Shown here one piece after another: positions 44,564 through 57,158 of a stretch of 64,000 nucleotides of DNA. The notes beneath the pieces are model-generated. The model was not told where the DNA came from. It searched no databases and saw only the letters and a list, made by a program, of their open reading frames with translations. The stretch comes from Cubamyces lactineus. Lineage: Eukaryota > Basidiomycota > Agaricomycetes > Polyporales > Polyporaceae. The stretch is taken from the NCBI GenBank assembly GCA_022376465.1, contig JACDTU010000009.1:682001-746000 (forward strand), read 5' to 3'. Each line of letters opens with the position of its first letter. The stretch's first letter is position 1. The translations under genes were made by a program, and so were the position numbers.

Positions 44564-47500
44564 CTACAACGGCCGTTGGTCGGCCTTCGTAGCTCTTATA
44601 ACCATGTCCTCCAGCGTGATTGCACGGTATTCTCCGCCATCCAGAGCCCATACCGCGTCGTCGAGGATGTACACCAGGATTCCACCCTTGCCATCGGCGC
44701 TTTGGGAAACGCGGTACAACGGCATGCGGGACCGCTCGTCCACCCGCCCGGTAGGAATGAAAAGAAGATTGTGCGAGGCTGCGTAGTCCTCGACGATTGA
44801 CCGAAAAGTAATCTCTTGGGTCCTTGTCGGACGCGGCTTGTCCTTGTGTTTGATTGTGGGGGTAGAGGCAGCGGTAGATGGCGAAAGACGATGGTCGGGG
44901 CGCGGGAGGCGAGTGGGCGCTTCGGGGCCGAGCTCCAGCGCCTTGTTCATCATTTGCAGTCCGCGCGTAAAACCCTGCGCGACACCAGGCATGTTCTGCA
45001 CGTTCTCTGAAAAAGTGCTCTTCCAGAACGTGTACCATCGTGAAACCTCTTCGAAGCTGGGATTCGGCTGAATAAGCCATATGTGCAGTACGTCCAACCA
45101 CTTCGGGAAGAACTCCGTCTCGAGAATTTGGGAGAGGATGGACGGGCGAAGGAGCTGTTCCCAAGACATGACATCCTGCAGCGGTTGCATATCCTGCTGA
45201 CGAGGATTGACACGAAAGTCATCCCGCATTCGGGAGCCAAGCTTGGGTACAACGTACTTGAGTAACATCGTGTCCCAGTCGCCGATATCGAAGACCTGCT
45301 GCCATTGATGAGGGCGGCAGCTCTGGCAATAGAAGTTGAATTACGTACCTCGCGCCAAGCACCGAGATCTTCTGGGATGGCATCGGACACGGTCCAGGCC
45401 CTGAGGACACTCCTGACTTTGCGACGAGCATCCCCGAGGACTTCGTCCAAACGCAAACCAATGTGCGGCAGCCAGGGGAACACGAGTTTCTGCAGTGATA
45501 CCTTGCTCTTGCGTGGGTTCCAGTCACCGACAGCCTTGTTCACCTTAGGCAGGACAAGTTGATCGAAGAAGTTGTCGCGGATGAAGGGAGGAAGGAAAGG
45601 CGCCCAAGCTTCGTAAAGACGAACAGCGGGTAGTGGATCTTCAGGCACCCACTCGTTGTTCAGCGTCGAACGGACCCGCGGTAGCCATGTGTTCCACAGG
45701 AGACTTTCGTACGGCGTCATGGGTTTCTCTCTATATATGTTGTTAAAGGGGCACTGTGAGCGACAGTCGAATTACTTACTCCACCATAGGAGCCACAACA
45801 ACCGTGCTGTTTCCATATACTTGCACCTGATCGCGAGGCTTGTCTTCGGGAGCGGCCATCTTAAGCGCACGACGCCACGCGCGGAAGTTCGCTGTGAATG
45901 CGGTGGGGTCCTCGAGAGGGCGCCAGGACGCTAGCATTCTACGAATCTATGTGATAATGTTAGTCCCAAGACGGTAAATTATAAGTATGAGACATACCAC
46001 CGGAGCAATCGCAGCAACAACGACTTCATCCAGCCGATAGCGGTCGAACTCCCTTGCGTATTGGCCCAAGAGCTTATCGAAGCTGGTCGTGAACGGGTCG
46101 AGTGATGCCTCGTACATCGCAGCTGCCTCTCGCGACTGAGTATTTATCTCGTCCACAACCAAGTTCATCTGTTGCAGACGTGCTATCACTGCCAAAATGG
46201 GTTAGCATGAGACCATTGGCAAATTCAGAAAAATCACTTACGCTCTGCCTCCTCGTCCACTTGCTTCCGCAATCTCTGGTCTTCGGCCTGTATCCATTTC
46301 TTGCGCTCTTCCAGGGCACGAGCTTCGCGTGCAAGGCCGTCCAGGTCTGTGCGGCAAGATTCTGTGATGAGACGCAAGTTATGACGTATTTCAGGAAGTC
46401 GCATCGGGTCGGTCGTTGGCGTCCATGATGCCATAGATACGTCGGCCAAGGACGTGACTTCCCGGAGCTGAACCAATAGATCGTGAGCGTTATGCATTGT
46501 ATCAGCTTTCGTGCAGCTTACCGTAGCACCAGTAGCATCGATGATTTGCCCGAGGCCGGTTTGAGGAGCCTCTTGACCTGCCTCGGCAATGATCTCCTCG
46601 TAGGTCTTATGTTCAACCCTGGTCTTCCCTCGTTTAGGCTTCTTCCACGCTTCGCTTCTCTCTGCCCGTGACTTTGCAGTCTTCCGCGCCTTTCTTGAAG
46701 CGGCCTTGGACTCTTCGTCGTCGTCACTGACAATTTCGCCCCGCCGCCGTGCCTCGGCCTTGGACTGCTCGGTTTTCTCTTTGAAGCCCTTAAAGGCGAG
46801 ACCCATACCTTTCGGGCGCAGCTTGCTCTCGACCGGAGTCACAATGCCCTCACCTGTCGTACCGAGGCCTGAGCCTGCTTGCCACCCCATCTTTTCAAGC
46901 ATGCGGGCGCCGAATGTGCCTGCAAGCTTGCCGAAATGTTGCCGCTCCGCCGTGGTAAGAGGCGTCCCCGAGCGAGAGGCCCCGGTGCTGGCATCGGCTT
47001 TCCGAACGAAGGAACGTTGGGCGCGGGGTGCACCGAAGGCAGTCGGGAAGTCCTCCGCGAGAGCTGGCGCAGGTGAGGGCGAGGCGGATGATTCAGGCGC
47101 AGCAGGCTGCGAGGAGCCAATACCCCCACGCTGGAAGGATGTGAATGTAGAAGCGTTTCCTGTTCCGCCTTTAGACGAGCCTATGCCACGCTTCGAAGAG
47201 CCTATACCACCTTTGCCGGCACCTAGCCTAAATCCGCCAAACTGTGGCCGAGATTCCTCTTCATCCTCCTCTTCGCGTACCCGAGGGGATGCGGGTTTGG
47301 ATGGTTCGGAATGAGATGAGTCGGACGCTGCGTCATCAGGATCATCCGCACTCTCCGATGCAGCCTCGGAGCCGGTGTAGTCTTTCATTGGAACATCGGC
47401 CTCGAGAGTGACTTTCGCGCCTCCAGAAACAAAGGCGGGGGCCTTGGTACGAGCCTTTGCGCGGGGTCGGTCAGGAGTCTGGTCTTCATCGTCGCTACCG

Positions 47501-47688
47501 AAGACACCATAGATTGCATCATCCTTCCCGTCCTTCCTCCTCCGCTTTCGCTTGTATGGGTTTTCGAACAGCTCGCGCTCGGCGCGTGCGTCGGGGTCAT
47601 TGTCGTCAAAGTCGAAGGTTTCATCTACATCGGAGACAGGTGAGGAGTCGTCATCATCGTCAAGCAATTGGCGCTTTCTCCGCGCCAT
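44564..47688 (-). CDS. Spliceosome disassembly G-patch protein, TFIP11/Ntr1-like
   Basis: The start MARRKRQLLDDDDDSS at 47,688 fits the acidic N-terminal TIP domain; the open frame upstream of it is probably not translated. Lys/Arg-rich FENPYKRKRRRK resembles a nuclear signal. A G-patch lies at FGARMLEKMGWQAGSGLG with GIVTPVESKLRPKGMGLAF. After coiled regions comes the GCFC-type domain (LWNTWLPRVRSTLNNEWVP, LFPWLPHIGLRLDE-like, WLIQPNPSFEEVSRWYTFWK) and the usual C-terminal block (LEDMVIRATKADQRPL). It is the partner and activator of the DEAH helicase Prp43 in the release of intron lariats. Several short introns. It diverges from the ribosomal gene 310 bp away. Confidence 0.92.
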
Positions 47689-47997
47689 AGCAGAAAGGAT
47701 TGGTGGGATAGAAGCGAGAGTAGAGCCGAGAGTTACAGTGTCTAGTCCAGCGTACCTGCACCAGATCCTCCAAGACTCCAAGCACAATGCGATGTCACCA
47801 GAACACACATCTGATTAGTCAGCCAAGGACAGCGCCCAAGGTGCATGGGCGTCTGCCATATTTGTCTCTCAGCTGAACTCCGATTGATGAGCGCCCGGAC
47901 GACTCCGACCACCTGAACGCTATCGAAGTTTTGGAACGCCTGTACCAGCAAACGAGGCCGCCGCCGTCGCCAACGTCAAGCCCTCAAGACTCTCAAC
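47689..47997. promoter_or_regulatory. Bidirectional promoter region, G-patch gene / ribosomal protein gene
   Basis: 309 bp between two divergent start codons. It must contain both promoters. No TATA box stands out. Confidence 0.45.
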
Positions 47998-48607
47998 ATG
48001 GTCAGTATGCTGCTGCTCGTCGTCAGAATCGTCTGTGGAGAAGTCGCGATGAAAGGAGTGCATCTGGCGGCCTCGGAGGGTTGGATGCTGCTCTGGGTGT
48101 TCGGATGTACCTGGGATCTCTACGACAGTCCTGCCTTCTCCTCAATCGACCCTGGCGGCTCTGCGCTTTTACTAGCTCATGCTAACGGTTATTGACTCCG
48201 TTCCTAGGCCCGTGGACCCAAAAAGCACTTGAAGCGTCTCGCTGCGCCGTCCTCATGGATGCTGGACAAGCTCAGCGGCACCTACGTGCGTATAGCGGGT
48301 ACTTAGTCCTCACGGTCCTCTCAAGCAGATTATTTGTACAGGCTCCCCGTCCATCTCCTGGCCCCCACAAGCTTCGCGAATCCCTCCCTCTCACGATCTT
48401 CCTCCGTAACAGGCTGAAGTATGCCTTGACCGGCAAGGAGGTCACCTCTATTGTCGCGCAGCGCTTGATCAAGGTCGACGGCAAGGTCAGGACCGACCCC
48501 ACCTACCCCGCGGGCTTCATGGGTAAGTCATATTGGGGTGAAAATGCGTATACGCAGTTTTCTAAGTTGAAATGCGCATTGTAGATGTCATCTCCATCGA
48601 GAAGTCG

Positions 48608-48645
<38 letters not shown>

Positions 48646-49162
48646 TTTCACCATCCACCGCATCACCCCTGAGGAGGCGACCTACAAGCTCCTCAAGGTT
48701 CGCAAGATGGCGATTGGCAACAAGGGCGTACCTTACATCGTCACTCACGATGGCCGGACCATCCGCTACCCCGACCCTCTCATCAAGGTCAACGACACTG
48801 TTCGTTTCGACATTGAGCAGGGCAAGATCACCGACTTCGTCAAGTTCGATACCGGCAACCTTGTTTTCATCACCGGTGGTCGTAACAGGGGTCGTTGCGG
48901 TGTCATCGTGCACCGTGAGAAGCACGTCGGTGGCTTCGACATCGTCCACGTCAAAGACTCCCTTGACAGGACGTTCGCGACGCGGTAAGTCTTCAGAGAG
49001 CACACTTAGAATGCGCGTATTGACAATCCCGTTAGGATTTCCAACATCTTCGTCATTGGTGAGGGCACGAAGTCCTGGGTCTCCCTGCCGAAGGGCAAGG
49101 GTATCAAGCTCACCATCGCGGAGGAGCGTGATGTTCGGAGGAGACGTGCTGCCGAGCAATAA
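47998..49162 (+). CDS. RPS4: 40S ribosomal protein eS4
   Basis: Exons 47,998-48,000 (ATG only), 48,208-48,285, 48,342-48,532, 48,585-48,984 and 49,036-49,162. The single-codon first exon followed by a long (207-nt) intron is typical for fungal ribosomal protein genes. The product starts [20 protein letters not shown] and includes the RNA-binding S4 region ([29 protein letters not shown]). The central domain ([38 protein letters not shown]) and C-terminal KOW region ([20 protein letters not shown]) follow, with [19 protein letters not shown]. About 265 aa, normal for the family. Component of the small ribosomal subunit. Confidence 0.97.
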
Positions 49163-49698
49163 ACGGGTCTGTATCGTATCGCTGCTATGTTCACGCTCAC
49201 CATCCCGCCCTCGCATGCCTATGTCAATGCGCTCCTTTGTATGCCATTAGTACGCCACCAAAATCTTGCATGCATGGTTCATGTAGAGCGACATCTGGTG
49301 AAGTGTTGAAGGATGTTGGCCCTGTCGCTTTTGCTTTGGGTTTGTGGGTCCGCTCGGGCATCTCGTTGTATCGGGCCTTGTGCGACATATTCTTATGACA
49401 TGACCTCTCAAACACCTGAAAACTTTGCACGTTGTGCTTGAGAATGCGTGCAGCGACAGGCAACGAACGCGTCATTACGTAATCGTGCAAATTAACCAAA
49501 AGCCCAAAGTAGGTCTTCACCGACTTCCACACTCTTCCACACTTTGTTCACATCCCCTGTCGACACCCTCCATATCTCTTCTCATACGCATGCTCTGCTT
49601 TACGTCGTAACTTATTGTCTACCTCTATTAATCTCTGTCTGTATCCTAAAGTCACGGTCATCCAAGTGGATACCGCCATTTAATCCATTTCTGCGCAT
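49163..49698. other. Intergenic between ribosomal protein and PSO2 genes
   Basis: 536 bp; pyrimidine-rich near 49,510-49,650, probably the PSO2 promoter. No gene seen. Confidence 0.45.
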
Positions 49699-52470
49699 AT
49701 GGCGAAGAAACGCAAGCAGACACCACAGTCGTCAACGCTTCTCGATTTCTTTGGGAAGGGGCTCACTGCTCCCACAGCAACGTCCGCTAAGAAAGCGCGA
49801 CTCGCCGGCCCAGCCGTACCCAAGCAAAGTTTAGCGAAGACGTGCGTCGCGAATCCGGAAGACATCATAGTCATCGACTCTGATGATGACGAGGTTGTAT
49901 GTGTGCCTCCACGACCTGAACCAAAGCCTATACAAGATCGAAAGGACGGTCATCCACCAGCCCACCAGACTTGTGTATCACAGGTCGCTGATCCTGCCCC
50001 GGGAGAGCTCAGTGCGCGTGCATGTCCTTTAAGAAAACCTTCCGGGACTGATGCCCTTATAGGCGGCCTGAGGAATATCAAGAACGAACCGCAAGGGGTA
50101 TCATCGCCCCCAACCTCGACAGATATCTCTGCTCGTGATTCGCGAGAAGTATCGCCGTTCGGTTTCCCAGAGCTTCTGGTCCCGAAGGATATCGACGACG
50201 CAGTCGGATCACCCCTCATTACTCTGCAAGAATCTTCCCATCAGGGAGAGTCTTCACTGCAGACAGATACTCCCACTCAAGTTGATGGTACACTACTTGA
50301 AGGTACAGAATGGAATATGGGCGATGATGAGCTCGAGTTCATCGACGTTGGGTCAAGAGTCAAGACCGAAGTTTCGGAGGAAGTGGACATAGACTTGACT
50401 ATCGATGATGAGGACCTCTGTGGAAGCGATGGTGGTCCAGTGGAAAGTTGTCCTATCTGCACCAAGCGATTAGGTGGAATGACGGCACAGGTACATCTTT
50501 TAAGTCTCCTACTACAACAGCGTCCTCACATTGTCCGCCAGCAAATACACGAACACGTCGACCTCTGTATTAATACCCCTCCGGAATCGACCGTACCATG
50601 TGCGACGAGTACCCCATCGAGCTCCAAGACTTTGCGCCCATTGTCAAGTTTACAGACGCCTCAACCCTCGCAGGTGCTTGGCAGTGCCTCGGTCGAACCC
50701 GAGGTTGAAGGCATCGGCGGCAACAACATCTTCTCCACGCTCATGATTTCTTACAAGGAGAATGAGGCTTGGAAAGAAGCTTCTTCGGTTGAAGATCGTA
50801 ATATCCGCCCCACCAAAGCGAATGGCGGTCGTCGCAAGGCACCATTCTATAAAGTCCTGCAGGGCATGCCCATCGCTGTCGACGCTTTCCGCTATGGAAC
50901 CATACCCAACGTCACGGCATATTTCCTGACGTTAGTCTCCCTTAGACCGTTTGTTCGCTTTGTTGCATTGACATAACGGCATTCAGACATGCGCATTCGG
51001 ACCACTACACTAATTTGTCGGCTAACTGGCAAAGCGGTCCTATCTACTGCTCAGAAGGCACCGCCAACTTGATTATACATATGTTGAAGGTAGATCGCAA
51101 GTGGGTACACCCCTTGCCCATGGATGTACCGACCACAATACCAAATACTGGTGGAGTGCAAGTGACTCTCATAGAAGCCAATCATTGTATGCTATATAAC
51201 AAAACCTCCTCGACTCGATCGCTCGTTAATGTACGCTTCAGGTCCAGGATCGTGCCTCTTCCTATTCGAGGGCAAACAGACTGTGAACGCGGGCGATAGT
51301 GCGTACAAGTCGACACACGTCGGTTCATCGAAGACATTCCGTTATCTCCATTGTGGAGATTTCCGAGCGAGTCCTCGACATGCTCTTCATCCCGCGATCA
51401 AGGGTAAACGTATCGATCATGTTTACCTGGACACAACTTACTTGGATCCTAAGGTACAGTTCTTGACCCTCAGTCACGCCTGGCGCTACAATTGACGCAT
51501 TGCAGTACTGTTTCCCTCCTCAACCCCTCGTAATCTCCGCATGTGCGGAGCTATCGAAGCGCCTAGTCCAAGGTCACTCTATCGACGACAGCGCGGACAG
51601 TGAGAAAACTCGCACGATGAAAGGGTGGTTCACTCGTATAGAGAAGAGCGACAAGGGAAAGGACAAGGAAAAAGCGTCAACCGCGCCTAGGAAAGTTCTG
51701 GTCGTTGTTGGGTACGCCATCATCAACTCGTCGGATGTCCCCTACTGATGGTTCTTCATCCAGTACTTATTCGATCGGCAAGGAGCGTATTGTCAAGGGT
51801 ATGTTATCCCATCCAAGAGGCGTCTGGCGACACCTGACACTTTCGACAGCAATTGCGAAGGCTCTGGGCACAAAGGTATACTGCGATTCGCGCAAAGCGG
51901 CAATCCTTCGCTGTCAAGATGATCCTGAGCTACATGCTCTCCTCACCTCGGACCCGCTGGCTGCGGGCGTACATCTGGTTCCCCTTGGCGTCATCGCGTC
52001 AGATAGGTTGAAGCAGTACGTGGAGCGCTGGCAAGGACATTACAGCAAGGTTATCGGGTTCAGACCGACTGGGTGGACGTGAGTGTACCCTGAGTCGTCT
52101 TCGTCTACTTCCTATGCTTAATGGTTTCACTAGGTATACGCAACCAAACGGCAGTGACACCTTGCCTTCCATCTCAAGCGTCATCTCCCGTTCGCAAAGC
52201 CGTACCTTTACGTACGCGAACCTGCAGCCGATGCGGAACTCGACGTCGACGCTCCAGGTTTACGGAGTGCCCTATTCGGAACACAGTTCTTTCTTCGAAC
52301 TGACGTGCTTCGCCCTATCGTTGGACTGGGGACGCATGATTGCCACAGTCAACGTAGGAAGCGAGACCTCTAGGGGAAAGATGGCAAAATGGATCGAGCG
52401 ATGGGAAGCTGAGCGTAAGAAGCGGGGCGGCGCAAAAATTGTAGAATATCGCGCAGAGGACTACTGGTAG
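49699..52470 (+). CDS. PSO2: DNA interstrand crosslink repair nuclease PSO2/SNM1 (DCLRE1-like)
   Basis: The start MAKKRKQTPQSSTLLDFFGK contains a PIP-box-like STLLDFFG, fitting PCNA contact. An acidic linker with SUMO-interaction-like DIIVIDSDDDEVV follows, then a UBZ4-type zinc finger (CPICTKRLGG to HEHVDLC). The metallo-beta-lactamase fold has HAHSDHY (HxHxDH) assembled across a splice, then VTLIEANHCPGSCLFLFEG and FRYLHCGDFRASP. The beta-CASP region includes VYLDTTYLDP, RKVLVVVGTYSIGKERIVK and QVYGVPYSEHSSFFEL. It is a nuclear 5' exonuclease that trims crosslinked DNA. About seven introns. The frame is intact to EYRAEDYW. The gene stands 170 bp from a tRNA on the other strand. Confidence 0.94.
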
Positions 52471-52637
52471 TCACGCCCTTGTACAAAGTCCTACATCGCT
52501 TGGAAGGTACCCGGTATCTCTTGGAAGCCCTTCACAAGAGCATAATTTGTCCCGGGAATAAATTGCTCATGGCCCTTTGGGCTGTGGTAGTGATTTACCC
52601 ACCCTTCATCAGGCGTGAAGATAGAGTGCGGTAAAAA

Positions 52638-52721
52638 GGGCCTGGCCGGGAATTGAACCCGGGACCTCCTCCAAATGCCGTGAAGCCCTAAGAAGGAATC
52701 ATACTACTAGACCACCAGGCC
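52638..52721 (-). tRNA. tRNA-Pro (AGG) with a 12-nt intron
   Basis: The minus strand starts GGCCTGGTGGTC, pairing with 3' CCAGGCC. The D arm has TAGTAGTATGA, and the T arm is CCCGGGTTCAATTCCCGG. Anticodon stem CCTTC/GGAGG encloses loop TTAGGG...T with anticodon AGG and a 12-nt intron CTTCACGGCATT after position 37. A TTTTT run follows at 52,637-52,633 as Pol III terminator. Confidence 0.9.
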
Positions 52722-52873
52722 GTTAAGATGGAGGATTTAGGTAAATACATCCCTCGAGACCTTCGAGACAATTCTTAGCGCTGTCAACGGACGCGTCTAC
52801 TCTCAAGCTTACGCGTCGAACGCGCGTCTTCGCCATTACACCGACTGTTGCTCCTTCCACACTATCCGCCACC

Positions 52874-54533
52874 ATGAGCTCAACACAAGCGTCGACGTCA
52901 GCAAATACCATGGACCAAAGACGCAAGGACGCTTTGAAGGGTTATAGAGACGTATGTCGATTCACTCATGCTAGTTTGGCTGTCGTACTGAAGTCTACCG
53001 CAGAAAATGCGGCAACATGAGCACATGAGCCAGAACCTCAAGAACTGTGCGTCTTGGGGCCTCGCGATTATGTATTGCCGCTGTTGCTTACAATACTTAT
53101 AGTGAGGTTCTCGTTGAAGGATCTCGAGAAGGACTTTGAGAAGACAGAGGAAGATATCAAGGCAGTACAGTCAGTCGGCCAAATCATCGGCGAAGTAATG
53201 AAGCAACTAGACGACGAGCGATGTAGGTCGCCCTTAGCTCCTGTCCTCAGAAGCCACTAGTTGCTCATCAGTTCGTGCTAGTCATCGTGAAAGCCTCGTC
53301 AGGACCCCGCTATGTCGTATCGTACCGCCCCACACTTCCGGTCGCGAAGCTCAAGATGGGCACGCGTGTCTCCCTAGATATGACCACGCTCACAATCATG
53401 CGTATACTGCCACGCGAAGTTGACCCGCTGGTATACAAGATGAGCCTGGAGGACCCTGGAGGAGCGAGCTTCGCGGGCATCGGTGGCCTTGGAGAGCAAG
53501 TGAGGGAATTGCGCGAGGTATGGCGTTGTGAACACTCTGAGAGCGCATATGGCTTAAGACGTATCCACGAACCTTGTGCGCAGGTGATCGAGCTTCCCCT
53601 TCTTAACCCCGAACTGTTCCTGCGCGTCGGGATCAAACCGCCAAAGGGTGTACTCCTGTATGGCCCTCCGGGTACGGGGAAGACACTGCTCGCGCGTGCT
53701 GTTGCGGCTACATTGAACACGAACTTCCTGAAGGTGGTCTCGTCTGCGATCGTCGACAAATACATTGGCGAGTCGGCGCGAGTGGTTCGCGAGATGTTCG
53801 GTTACGCGCGCGAGCACGAGCCATGCGTCATCTTCATGGACGAGATCGACGCCATTGGTGGCCGCCGGTTCTCAGAGGGTACGAGTGCGGATCGTGAAAT
53901 TCAGCGGACACTCATGGAGGTAAATTCATGCTCATACTGATCGTCGTCGTTCGTGTTCAATCTGACATGCTTCGTCAGCTTCTTAACCAAATGGACGGCT
54001 TCGACTCGCTCGGACGTACAAAGATTATCATGGCCACAAATCGACCTGATACCCTCGACCCTGCGCTGCTTCGGCCAGGTCGTCTTGACAGGAAGATAGA
54101 AATTCCTCTGCCCAATGAGCAGGCCCGGTTGGAGATTCTCAAGATTCACGCGCAGCCCGTGAACAAGAGCGGGGAGATCGACTATGAGGCTATTGTCAAA
54201 GTAGGTTCCGCTCGATCTTCAGACGGTGCGGTATAGACAGCCTAATGTCCTTGGCAGCTGTCAGATGGCTTCAACGGTGCAGACTTGCGTAACGTCATCA
54301 CGGAGGCGGGTATGTTTGCCATTCGGGATGACCGGTAAGTAGCAGTCGACACACGACCTCAAAGCCGGTATTAATTGCACCACAGTGAGTATATCATCCA
54401 GGAGGATCTCACGAAGGCCGCCCGGAAAGTCGGAGAGGCGAAGAAGCATGAAAGTAAGTATACCCTCCACCGAGAAGACTTCCAATGCTGACTAAGCATC
54501 CCTATTACAGCCAAGCTCGAGTACTCTGCATAG
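52874..54533 (+). CDS. RPT4: 26S proteasome regulatory ATPase subunit Rpt4
   Basis: Nine exons: 52,874-52,951, 53,004-53,046, 53,103-53,222, 53,282-53,517, 53,584-53,919, 53,979-54,200, 54,258-54,334, 54,386-54,453 and 54,511-54,533. An N-terminal coiled coil ([20 protein letters not shown]) is followed by the OB domain ([18 protein letters not shown]) and the AAA+ domain. Walker A is GPPGTGKT, Walker [15 protein letters not shown], the SRH is [20 protein letters not shown], and sensor regions follow. The wording [20 protein letters not shown] matches Rpt4 better than other Rpt subunits. It unfolds substrates in the 19S base. Complete. Confidence 0.95.
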
Positions 54534-55527
54534 GCGTAGTAGTGGCCGCTTGCTTCTTGGACATGTTGTGTACCATACCATGCACTGTGTTATTTGGACT
54601 TTTCCCGCATGACCTCACTCAGGGCGGTGGGGGACACTTCCACTTTTCAGCAACTGCGCAAATTGCAAATATGAAGATAACAACTATGCGGCCCTTGAAC
54701 CAAGGCGCTGCTGTAACGGCATTTCAGGCATGAATTTGCAACTTGATGGTGGGCAGACATTCAGTACAGCTCGCATCGATGCTAAGGATCGTAGCCCGAC
54801 GAATGCGTCAACACTATTTTGCCGACCCTGCACGGTACCATTCGGCGATAGATTCGCTACGATTGACGGCTCGCGTGATCGCCGCGGTGGCTATGCGTAT
54901 GCATGCGCTTCTCCCTGTGGTTTTACAAGACTACACGACTATGCACGAGCATAAGTCATCGTAGTGAGGGGCTCGGATGCTTAGTGGCCTCGGTCAGACG
55001 AAGCAGCCAATTTTCCTCGTAATGATTGCTACTCATATCATGACAGCTCGCCGCGGCACTGCTACTTGCACCTCGCACATCTAGTTTGGATTCCGTATTC
55101 AACACCACTATACGGCACGCTCCCAAATTCACATACATTCTAACCCGGTATACTCGGGCAGAGGGACGCTATATCATTGCTCGAAAGTCGTATTAACCAC
55201 AGAGAAACCACCTTGTTCTCGCACAGACAATGCCGTAATGGTCTGCTATATGCGTGGCTACTGCCTTGGCTTTCACTGTGCCGATCGTCCGTGGTGCTGG
55301 CCGTGTAACCGTTTCATTTTTCTTGCGGGTGTGATAGGAGCATAATGGATTGCAATACTTCACTTGGCCTCCACGACCAGTATGACGTGTTCCAGCGACC
55401 AAAGACAACTCACAATGCATGCAAACATGATGGTAAAATCTAGTACTCATCAATTACTGACTTTACCAATATCTAATAGACAGGATGCTTATAATCCGAC
55501 CAGCCCTAAGCCTTGACGGAATTGCCA

Positions 55528-55542
55528 TAGGGTTAGGGTTAG
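55528..55542 (+). repeat. Short interstitial telomere-like repeat
   Basis: TAGGGTTAGGGTTAG equals 2.5 units of the fungal telomere repeat TTAGGG. Confidence 0.6.
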
Positions 55543-55930
55543 AACGACGGACCGACAAGAAAAATGGCCCGCCCGGCCCGAGGGCCGAAGCGGGACAGGA
55601 AAATATTTGGACGGTGCATGAGCCGAAGCCCATACAAACCGCAGGGTCCCCCTGAGGACAGGGTCGCCGTGCTATGAGAGGCCCCCACGGCCCACGAACC
55701 CTGGTACGTGAAGGGGCTCGTGCCATCAAGGTAAGTATGAGGTGCTGCAATGTCCGAAGGGTGGTTATATAGCGAGTGGTTGAGCGCACGGACCAAGACA
55801 GTTTAGGGCGAGTCTTTTGGGCGGGGAGAGTGGTGGGCGATGTGCGTATTGATGTCGGGTATCGGCGGAATACATGTGTACGAGGCGCTCGCGTCCAACT
55901 TGTCGAAATCCTTCTGGACTTGACTTGATC

Positions 55931-55986
55931 TGCACTCGCTGTCGGTATCACTCCTGTATGCACTCGCTGTCGGTATCACTCCTGTA
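55931..55986 (+). repeat. Perfect 28-bp tandem duplication
   Basis: The unit beginning TGCACTCGCTGTCGGTATCA is present twice head-to-tail with no mismatch, followed by TGC of a third unit. Confidence 0.85.
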
Positions 55987-56228
55987 TGCTCTTCAACGGA
56001 CATCCTGCTTCCTAGCTACCAGCAAGGATACTATGAACATGTTCTCAATGCATGGTCACTGTGACATCGATTCCTCTTCTTTTTGGCTATCGTCTCCTGC
56101 AGGCCTTCACCGGTTCTCGCGCATCGCCGCGCAGTCATATTCGTACCACCCTAGAGTTCTAGACTCGCACTGGAACCTATGACCTCAGCAAGACCTCTTG
56201 AATGGCATATGTTCTCACCTCGCTAAGA

Positions 56229-57158
56229 CTACGCATTCGCTTTCTCCACTGCTTCCGCCATGTCCCCAAGCGTCGAGAAGACGTACTTCGCCTCCTCGCC
56301 AGATATGCCTAGTCCCGTGACCGCGTTTGGCCTATTGATCCAGGCCGTGTCCATGCCCCGTCCCTTCGCAGGTATGATATCGTGCGTCATGCTCTGGGCG
56401 GTCATCAGCACCGCATCCTGCTCGATGCCAAAGTCCTCCTTCAGGTGCTTCAGCGCGTAGTCGAGCATCTCTGGGGCAGGCTTGTACGCGCCGGCGTCCT
56501 CCGCTGTGTAGACGGCGTCAAACGAGAACGCCAGGTGGGCGGGATCGTCGCCCTCCATGAGCTTGCGCGTCTTCGCGATCGTGTCGCGGTCGATGTTCGA
56601 GAGGATGATGAGCTTGAAGTGTCGCGAGAGCGTCACCAGCGCGGGGACCGTGTCCGGGAACGGCTGCCAGGTCGGCACGCTATGCGCGAAAGCTTCCGCC
56701 GGGCTTAGGCTGGTGGTATTGGCGACATCCGCGGATGTGCCTACGGGCGCGGATGCGACTTGTTCGGTGCCCTGCGGCGTATGGGCAGAGGCGACGACAG
56801 ACTCTCCGACGGATGTGTCGTCGCGGAGTGCGCCTGACGGGGTCTCTTTGTTCTGGAGACGTGCTTCAAGCGTGGTGTAGACCTTGGCGAGGATGTCTGT
56901 GTAGCGAAGTGTGGGGAACCGCGCTTCGAGATCGTGCTCGACGGAGGAGTACGCCTGGATGACGGTGCGCTTGTCAGAAGGCTTGCCGCTCTGCTCGAAC
57001 AGAGGCTTGAGGCTGCTGTAGATGCCAGCTTCCCAATCCTATTCCAGGAAAACTGGTCAGTTTAGGTGCATATATGCTGACGCAAAACTTACGATGAGGG
57101 TGCCATAGCAATCGAAGACGAGGGCTTTGTACTTCGAGAATGCGTTTCCAGCGGCCAT
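56229..57158 (-). CDS. HAD-superfamily hydrolase (haloacid dehalogenase type II-like)
   Basis: Two exons: 57,158-57,093 and 57,038-56,229, with an intron of 54 nt. The catalytic motif I is VFDCYGTLIDW, with Asp nucleophile and the second acidic position replaced by Y, as in the 2-haloacid dehalogenase subgroup. Motif II is LIILSNIDRD (Ser/Asn), the motif III Lys lies in AGAYKPAPEMLDYAL, and motif IV is TAQSMTHDIIPAKGRGMDTA with Asp. An insertion of about 70 residues rich in Ala/Ser/Thr (KETPSGALRDDTSVGESVV) lies in the cap region, larger than usual. It is a cytosolic hydrolase of C-halogen or phosphate bonds; substrate unknown. Confidence 0.9.

Larger units (their letters stand above)
54534..56228. 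other. 1.7-kb intergenic region with a GC-rich block
   Basis: No gene supported. It holds a short telomere-like run (55,528-55,542), a GC-rich block at about 55,545-55,740 unlike its surroundings, and a perfect 28-bp tandem duplication (55,931-55,986). Frames here look non-coding. The GC-rich block could be a small unclassified repeat. Confidence 0.5.

Noticed and set aside
47689..47808. Start of the G-patch gene at 47,808
   Set aside because: The extra 40 residues lie in the divergent promoter and do not resemble the family; MARRKRQL at 47,688 matches the usual acidic/basic start.
54534..55960. Genes in the Rpt4-HAD interval
   Set aside because: Frames up to 166 codons are Arg/Ser/Pro-rich by composition, with no domain or splice support.
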